Origin: Timema cristinae
Lineage: Eukaryota; Arthropoda; Insecta; Phasmatodea; Timematidae
Length of the DNA: 64,000 bases
Assembly (NCBI GenBank): GCA_039000515.1
Contig: JBCFYV010000012.1
Coordinates: forward strand, 120,038,056-120,102,055
Direction of reading: 5' to 3'
A program made the position numbers and the translations under genes. The notes beneath the pieces are model-generated. The model did no database searches, was not told the origin of the DNA, and saw nothing but the letters and a program-made list of their open reading frames with translations. Below are positions 12,401 to 21,400 of this stretch, one piece after another (position 1 is the stretch's first letter; each line of letters opens with the position of its first letter).

Positions 12401-15400
12401 TCTTTGTTTATATAATAGCTGTTATAAAAATGATTATATGTTTACATAGATCATATTTAGTGAAATATTTAATATCTTTTCTGAATATTCTGCAGTCCTC
12501 CTCCTTCAAATTGTTTAAAATATGTGGAGGATATTGTAGGTGTCGAAATAAAATTGAAAGAGATATAAACTTTGACGTTTACTTTGACATTTCAAAACTT
12601 CGCAAATGCCTATTGATAAACTAGTTAAGGGTACTGATAAGGTGTAATAAGGTGGACTGGATAGAACTAGCTCAAGACAGGGACAGGGTGTAATGAGGTG
12701 GACTGGATAGAACTAGCTCAAGATAGGAATAGGGTGTAATGAGGTGGACTGGATAGAACTAGCTCAAGATAGGGATAGGGTGTAATGAGGTGGACTGGAT
12801 AAAACTAGCTCAAGATAGGGATAGGGTGTGATGAGGTGGACTGGATAGAACCAGCTCAAGATAGGGATAGGGTGTAATAAGGTGGACTGGATAGAACTAG
12901 CTCAAGATAGGGATAGGGTGTGATGAGGTGGACTGGATAGAACCAGCTCAAGATAGGGATAGGGTGTAATAAGGTGGACTGGATAGAACTAGCTCAAGAT
13001 AGGGATAGGGTGTAATGAGGTGGACTGGATAAAACTAGCTCAAGATAGGGATAGGGTGTGATGAGGTGGACTGGATAGAACCAGCTCAAGATAGGGATAG
13101 GGTGTAATAAGGTGGACTGGATAGAACTAGCTCAAGATAGGGATAGGGTGTAATGAGGTGGACTGTATAGAACTAGCTCAAGATAGAGATAGGGTGTAAT
13201 GAGGTGGACTGGAGAGAACTAGCTCAAGATAGGGATAAGGTGTAATGAGGTGTACTGGATAGAACTAGCTCAAGATAGGGATAGGGTGTAATAAGGTGGA
13301 CTGTATAGAACTAGCTCAAGATAGAGATAGGGTGTAATGAGGTGGACTGGAGAGAACTAGCTCAAGATAGGGATAAGGTGTAATTAGGTGTACTGGATAG
13401 AACTAGCTCAAGATAGGGATAGGGTGTGATGAGGTGGACTGGAGAGAACTAGCTCAAGATAGGGATAGGGTGTAATGAGGTGGACTGGAGAGAACTAGCT
13501 CAAGATAGGGATAAGGTGTAATGAGGTGTACTGGATAGAACTAGCTCAAGATAGGGATAAGGTGTAATGAGGTGGACTGGATAGAACTAGCTCAAGATAG
13601 GGATAGGGTGTGATGAGTGGGACTGGATAGAACCAGCTCAAGATAGGGATAGGGTGTAATGAGGTGGACTGGATAGAACTAGCTCAAGATAGGGATAAGG
13701 TGTAATGAGGTGTACTGGATAGAACTAGCTCAAGATAGGGATAAGGTGTAATGAGGTGGACTGGATAGAACTAGCTCAAGATAGGGATAAGGTGTAATGA
13801 GGTGGACTGGATAGAACTAGCTCAAGATAGGGATAGGGTGTAATGAGGTGGACTGGATAGAACTAGCTCAAGATAGGGATAGGGTGTGATGAGGTGTACT
13901 GGATAGAACTAGCTCAAGATAGGGATAGGGTGTAATGAGGTGGACTGGATAGAACTAGCTCAAGATAGGGATAGGGTGTAATGAGGTGGACTGGATAGAA
14001 CTAGCTCAAGATAGGGATAGGGTGTGATGAGGTGGACTGGATAGAACTAGCTCAAGATAGGGATAAGGTGTAATGAGGTGGACTGGATAGAACCAGCTCA
14101 AGATAGGGATAGGGTGTGATGAGGTGGACTGGATAAAACTAGCTCAAGATAGGGATAAGGTGTAATGAGGTGGACTGGATAGAACTAGCTCAAGATAGGG
14201 ATAGGGTGTAATGAGGTGGACTGGATAGAACTAGCTCAAGATAGGGATAGGGTGTGATGAGGTTAGTTAATACGACTATGCAGAGAACAAACGATCACAA
14301 TTTAGATTCTTTGCATGAGCTAAAAATAAATGATAAGTGAAATTTGTCCCTCCATTTTTACAGCGATGAGTTGACATTGAACGTCTTACCTGAACAGTAA
14401 GATGCGGTGCTAAATATAAAAAATATAAAGTTGACAATCGAGAAACTGGTTATTTTGTGTGTTCTAGATTTAATTAAGTTTGTAAGTCGTTAACATATAT
14501 AATGAGATTGTCTTGAAAGTGCACATTGAATAAAAGTTTGCTGATATAATAAGTTAGTTCAGAAATTCCCCGCAAAACATTTCTATTAAAATATATTTAT
14601 TAATATTATAGTTCAAACTTGTAGCATGTTCTTCGGGAACTTGTTCGTGTACTTCAAGTTCCAAGGCAAGACTCACATCGATCACGACACCCGTCTCGTC
14701 GTGTTCATCGTGCTGATAGTCCTTGCTGCCATTGGCATCGTGTTCCTGCTCCTGCTGCGGCCGGCACAGAACGCTGACGGGGAGTTGGCCGGCGGCGACG
14801 AGAACGGGCCGCTGCATGCGCTCAAGAGGGCGCTCTCACTGTTCACCACAAAGGAGATGTCATATCTGGGCGTCACTTTCCTCTACACTGGTATGTGTTG
14901 CATCACTTTCCTCTACACTGGTATGTGTTGCATCACTTTCCTCTACACTGGTATGTGTTGCATCACTTTCCTCTACACTGGTATGGTTTGACCTTATAAG
15001 GTAAATTTACTCAAATAAATTAGGAATCCAAACAGTAATGAAAGCAAACAACTTCCTTATAAGGGACTGCTAACGTCTTTTATTAAGGGTTGTAGGGGTA
15101 ACTTAGAGGAAATGCACTGGCCCTAGCATGGAGAATTTAGGTGGAAACCATTACAAGCTTGGCTTGTGGTCAGGGGTGCTATCCTCATGAGCGACATTAG
15201 TAGGGGTGCGGGGTACACTCATACCTCTCCCCCAATGATATGCTCAAATGGGACACATTTAGCACCGTAAAGGAAACAGTGAACGATTTTATTCAGAAAA
15301 TTGAAAATCCGTGTTAGGATCAATGTATAGATAATTACGATGTTTTTTTTTATATATTAATATGACTTATAAAATTAATTACACTATCATATCATTCAAG

Positions 15401-18400
15401 TTCTCAAGAACTTTTTCTTCCTTTTGAAAATATTATCAGAGCCCTACAAAATCTTAATCCTGCTTTGTCATTTGGTAGAAGGTGGAGTCAATCAGATTGG
15501 CGTGTTACACTTTTAACTGTAGAAGGTGGAGTCAATCAGATTGGCGTGTTACACTTTTAACTGTAGAAGATGGAGTCAATCAGATTGGCTCGTTGCACTT
15601 TTAACTGTAGAAGGTGGAGTCGATCAGATTGGCTCGTTGCACTTTTAACTGTAGAAGATGGAGTCAATCAGATTGGCTTGTTGCACTTTTAACTGTAGAA
15701 GGTGGAGTCAATCAGATTGGCTCGTTGCACTTTTAACTGTAGAAGGTGGAGTCAATCAGATTGGCGTGTTACACTTTTAACTGTAGAAGGTGGAGTCAAT
15801 CAGATTGGCGTGTTACACTTTTAACTGTAGAAGGTGGAGTCAATCAGATTGGCTCGTTGCACTTTTAACTGTAGAAGGTGGAGTCGATCAGATTGGCTTG
15901 TTGCACTTTTAACTGTAGAAGATGGAGTCAATCAGATTGGCTTGTTGCACTTTTAACTGTAGAAGGGGGAGTCAATCAGATTGGCTCGTTGCACTTTTAA
16001 CTGTAGAAGGTGGAGTCAATCAGATTGGCGTGTTACACTTTTAACTGTAGAAGGGGGAGTCAATCAGATTGGCTCGTTGCACTTTTAACTGTAGAAGGGG
16101 GAGTCAATCAGATTGGCTCGTTGCACTTTTAACTGTAGAAGATGCAGTCAATCAGATTGGCTTGTTGCACTTTTAACTGTAGAAGGGGGAGTCAATCAGA
16201 TTGGCTCGTTGCACTTTTAACTGTAGAAGATGGAGTCAATCAGATTGGCTTGTTGCACTTTTAACTGTAGAAGGTGGAGTCAATCAGATTGGCTCGTTGC
16301 ACTTTTAACTGTAGAAGATGGAGTCAATCAGATTGGCGTGTTACACTTTTAACTGTAGAAGATGGAGTCAATCAGATTGGCTCTTTACACTTTAACTGTA
16401 GAAGGTGGAGTCAATCAGATTGGCTCGTTGCACTTTTATCTGTAGAAGATGGAGTCAATCAGATTGGCTTGTTGCACTTTTAACTGTAGAAGGTGGAGTC
16501 CATCAGATTGGCTCGTTGCACTTTTAACTGTAGAAGGTGGAGTCAATCAGATTGGCTTGTTGCACTTTTAACTGTAGAAGATGGAGTCAATCAGATTGGC
16601 TTGTTGCACTTTTAACTGTAGAAGGTGGAGTCAATCAGATTGGCTTGTTGCACTTTTAACTGTAGAAGGTGGAGTCAATCAGATTGGCTCGTTGCACTTT
16701 TAACTGTAGAAGATGGAGTCAATCAGATTGGCTTGTTGCACTTTTAACTGTAGAAGGTGGAGTCAATCAGATTGGCTCGTTGCACTTTTAACTGTAGAAG
16801 GTGGAGTCAATCAGATTGGCGTGTTACACTTTTAACTGTAGAAGGTGGAGTCAATCAGATTGGCTTATTACACTTTTAACTGTAAAAGGTGGAGTCAATC
16901 AGATTGGCCTGTAGTACTAAAAGTGTTGGAGTGAAATTGGATTGGTTCCATCCACTCCCTAGTAATGAAGAGCAAGAAAGACCTATATGTATTCCTGTTG
17001 GTAATCACATACGTTCTTGTTGCAGGTATCGAGTTGTCTTTCTTCAGTGGAGTGTACAGCCCGAGTATCGGCTTCACGCTTCAGATGGGTAGTAACGTCA
17101 AGCAGTTGGTTGGACTGTCGGGGATATTCATTGGAGTCGGGGAGGTCGTGGGCAAGTATTAGTCGGTACACTTAGACAATGTTCGGGTACATTTCAAACT
17201 GAAATTCCTTTGTATTTGATTCATCTTCTCAATTCTTAGGTTTAGAATAAAATTCCTTCATTATGATGAGGAGCGGTGGAATGGGCTCTAGACTCCACAT
17301 TTAGCAAAAAGGTCAAGTGTTATCACTTCAGCAATATGGCGTGATTGTTCATGTTTTAAATATTATGATGATTACAAAACAATCCATCTGGGTTATCCAC
17401 ATATTAATATTAACCAGTGGATCATTGGAACAATGGCTGAAGATTATAGCATTTAAATCTATCCAAAACATATTGGTAAAAGTTCTATAGAATGAGGCTT
17501 CACTCGATTTTCTAGCCAAAGCCTATCAACTTTGCTTAAATTTTGAAGCTTTCGATGTTAAAATTTTAGCGAAACGTATATTTTACCACCTTCACTCCAC
17601 GATGATAAGTTTAAAAGGACCCCTCTACCAGCTCTTCACCAATTTGTTGCCTCATCCAAAGAGATAAACACTCATAAACAAATCATGGTTTCTATGGAGA
17701 TGTAAACAAAGAATGGTTGTACAGATGAACCAATGCGCACAGCAGAAAGGAGAGAAAATCAGGTTTTCCTCGGAAACTACAATTTATTCAGACATTCTTG
17801 ACTCCTCTAACTTTTAAAATGACTGTTTGTTAAAATTAATTCAAACATTTTTCGTAATTTAAATTACCGGAAAAGGGCTTATCAAATTATATAAATGCTA
17901 TAGGCATGAGTAAGATAGAATTTAGGGTAAATATATCCAAATTTTAATGAGAGTAGAGGGGAAGAAATTCAGACTAAACAACCTCTTTACACTCAGCCGG
18001 CATTCAAACCTCAACCTCTCCATTACCATCAAACCCCATACACACACATGTGGGTACATTTCCTCTAAAACTACACCTTCCTCATCTCTACTCCATTAGC
18101 ACAATTAACATATATATATATATATGAGCCACTTGGGTGGCCGCGTGGTCTAACGTGCTACTCTTGCAGTAGACTATGCTATCCCTGGTCTCTCAGCTTC
18201 AGGGAGGACGGAATGGAGCGTAACTGATTTCTGTCCATACAAAGTCCATTCTCTGGCGACATTTGTTGTTGAAACACTTGACTCGCAGGCAGGTCATGTG
18301 GGTAAGGGTAAGAAAAAGGTTGGCAGGAAGAACTGAGTTGCATTGGGAGGATATTATACAATATTGCTCCTTCATAACATAAGACCATTTATTCTTGCTT

Positions 18401-21400
18401 CTTCGAACACACCCGGGTTGGGTAGCCACTCCATTCTGAGCGAGGAACCACCGTGTTATATACCCTCCACTGCTGCCTGGCCTTATCCATTGGGAGATAA
18501 GGGAGCTTCCCATTGGCGCATGACAGCGGGAGAAACAGTGTCTGCTGAGCGGACCAATCGAAAGAGAGAAGAGTTCTCATTGGTGCAGGGTAGAGAGAAC
18601 TCGTCTTGGACGGCGACGAGAACATGATCTGTGGAGCGGCCCAAGCAGTAGAGAGGATGGTTGACGTGGGGCTTTGCAAGTGCGGAGGAAAGGCTGAACA
18701 GTCAGGCACAACAACTAGACTGCCGATGATGGGGAGATAGAGGGTTCAAATCTCGGTCAGGTGTACTGAGGGTGGTTTTTCTAATATGGTTTTTCACTCT
18801 CCCTCCACACAAACTCGGGTACACTTCCTCTAAATATAACCTTCTTAATCCCTAAAACCATTAGCGTAATTAGTACATAAGTGTATAACCCAAACGGATA
18901 GGTAGATGTGGCATTAATATATATATACACTTACAGCTTGAACCGGTGCTAAGACATAGTGAACAAAAACTAAACTTAATATTTATACGTTAAGAGACTT
19001 TTTAAAAAACCAACTCAAAATGAATGTCGAACCTCTTACTTTACACTCACCTCATGCTTCATTGGCCACATTGAACATTTAAAACGCTTTTAAAAATTCA
19101 ATACTCTCGATGTTTAAAGTAAAATTACCTTTGAATTATTACCTTTTAATTTCAAAAGAAAATTAAGGAAAATCTTGTTTCGCTTTTTAAGGTGTTTTGT
19201 AATACTTATAAGAAGTTACAGAACAGGTGGATAAAAGGAGTTACAGAACAGGTGGATAAAAGGAGTTGCAGAACAGGTGGATAAAAGGAGTTACAAACAC
19301 ACTGACAACAAATTTAAAACAACCTTTTTAAATTCACTAATTTAGTTTTAAATATTCTCACTTTAAAACTGTATATTCTTAAAGATTCAAATAAAATTGA
19401 AGTTTCAGATTCGAGAAATATAGGATATGACCCATTTCAAGTTTTCGGTTTCCGAGTAACGAGCTTCCCATGAAAATCAGACTGGGAGAACGAGGTTAAC
19501 ATCCAAGGTTGACGCCCTCAGCCAGATGTCACAGAACTGTCAAACCAACCTGACGCCATGTTTGTGTCCCACAGGAGGTGCCTTGTTTGGGATCCTCGGT
19601 CAGAAGACTATTCGGTGGGGCAGAGACCCGATAGTAATGGTCGGGTTCGTGGTCCACATTCTCAGTTTCTTCCTCATCTTCATAAACCTGCCAGACGCGG
19701 CCCCCTTCGGGGACACCAACGGATTGGCCTTCATCTCCAGCAAGTAAGATGTGACTCCCACTATGTGTGCTTGGAGCCCATTTCCACAAACAACTGTTAG
19801 GAGCGCTGCTTGGCAATACATTCTTTTAAATGTCCGTGTTTCCACGAGCAACTGTTAGCAGCGCTGCTTGGCAATACATTCTTTTAAATGTCCGTGTTTC
19901 CACGAGCAACTGTTAGCAGCGCTGCTTGGCAATACATTCTTTTAAATGTCCGTGTTTCCACGAGCAACTGTTAGCAGCGCTGCTTGGCAATACATTCTTT
20001 TAAATGTCCGTGTTTCCACGAACAACTGTTAGCAGCGCTGCTTGGCAATACATTCTTTTAAATGTCCGTGTTTCCACGAGCAACTGTTAGCAGCGCTGCT
20101 TGGCAATACATTCTTTTAAATGTCCGTGTTTCCACGAACAACTGTTAGCAGCGCTGCTTGGCAATACATTCTTTTAAATGTCTGTGTTTCCAAGAGCAAC
20201 TGTTAGCAGCGCTGCTTGGCAATACATTCTTTTAAATGTCCGTGTTTCCACGAACAACTGTTAGCAGCGCTGCTTGGCAATACATTCTTTTAAATGTCCG
20301 TGTTTCCACGAACAACTGTTAGCAGCGCTGCTTGGCAATACATTCTTTTAAATGTCCGTGTTTCCACGAACAACTGTTAGCAGCGCTGCTTGGCAATACA
20401 TTCTTTTAAATGTCCGTGTTTCCACGAGCAACTGTTAGGAGCGCTGCTTGGCAATACATTTATTTCAATGGTTTTATTCTCACACGCGACAGAAATATGT
20501 AGGACTCTTTTAAAAGAGAACCATATGTTTTCTACCTAACGACATGCTATTGCATGATTATCTATTATCAGAAAATGTCCTACTGACAATCTTGAAAGTT
20601 TTGATGCAAATTTGTTTATTGGCGAGAGAAAAAATGCTACTGCATTTTATTTCTGAAATCTTAGAAGAAAACATTGGGGAGTTGCGCTGCAAAATCGCAT
20701 TTGTAAATGGGCCCTAGAATCGACTTTAGGGGGCAGCATTCCATACATTTTGATATACCATACTGATTTGAGAAAATAAGGGGGAAAGAGTGCTTTCACT
20801 CATAAATTCAAAAATGGGTTGTGGTACTTAAATGAAAAGTCTATGGCAACACAGACCAGGTAAATAACCAGCTTTGGCCAATCATACGCTACTTTGTACA
20901 ACTGTATGACTCAGACAACTACTTATAGTTATTTTATTTATTTTTTATTTGAGGAATTTAACGTGCATTTTCTGAAATGACTGTTTTTATTAGCACACAA
21001 ATTATTACTTGTTTACTTTACATCCATTTTATTCAAGCCACATATTTCCACTATCAGCTTGCAGGTCTACAGTATTAACAGTTTAATCCAATAGGAAAAG
21101 ATGAAAGGGTATTTTAAATTAAGTCTGCAGTACATTTTCTTGGATTGAATATAGAAAATCTACAATAATAAATCACATGTTAATAACCTTGACCACCCTG
21201 TCAAGTGTAGTCCACTCTATTGTGAGTCTGGCCCCTTTGACTGTGCGACCAGCACTGCGAGTAATTTGTATCTCATAGCTTCTATTTCTTACCGTAATGG
21301 TTAAAAGGTTTATATAGCAATTGGGGTAGAATGTTGTGTTGCTGCTCTAGGTTAAGTTGCGAAAGTAACGCCTGTGAAGTGGGAGTACCTGAGTTCTGTT

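Larger units (their letters stand above)
11584..14624 (+). other. MFSD11 intron with a 46-bp array
   Basis: GT-AG intron of 3041 bp. The first about 1050 bp is AT-rich and unique-looking, with nothing recognisable beyond poly-A runs. Then comes the 46-bp array, then a SINE tail fragment. The acceptor is CTTGTAG at 14618-14624. Confidence 0.85.
17152..19574 (+). other. MFSD11 GC-AG intron with nested mobile elements
   Basis: 2423 bp; donor GCAAGT, acceptor TGTCCCACAG. It contains SINE family A relics (17950-18115), a family A SINE split by a solo LTR (18128-18925), and a 25-bp x3 repeat (19213-19293). The remainder (17160-17940 and 18930-19200) is AT-rich without a recognisable feature. Confidence 0.8.

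Noticed and set aside
14554..14876. Minus-strand frames opposite the MFSD11 exon
   Set aside because: They are shadows of a well-supported plus-strand exon.
18199..18709. Frames of about 100 codons at 18.2-18.7 kb
   Set aside because: All lie within the solo LTR, which is regulatory sequence and not expected to code.
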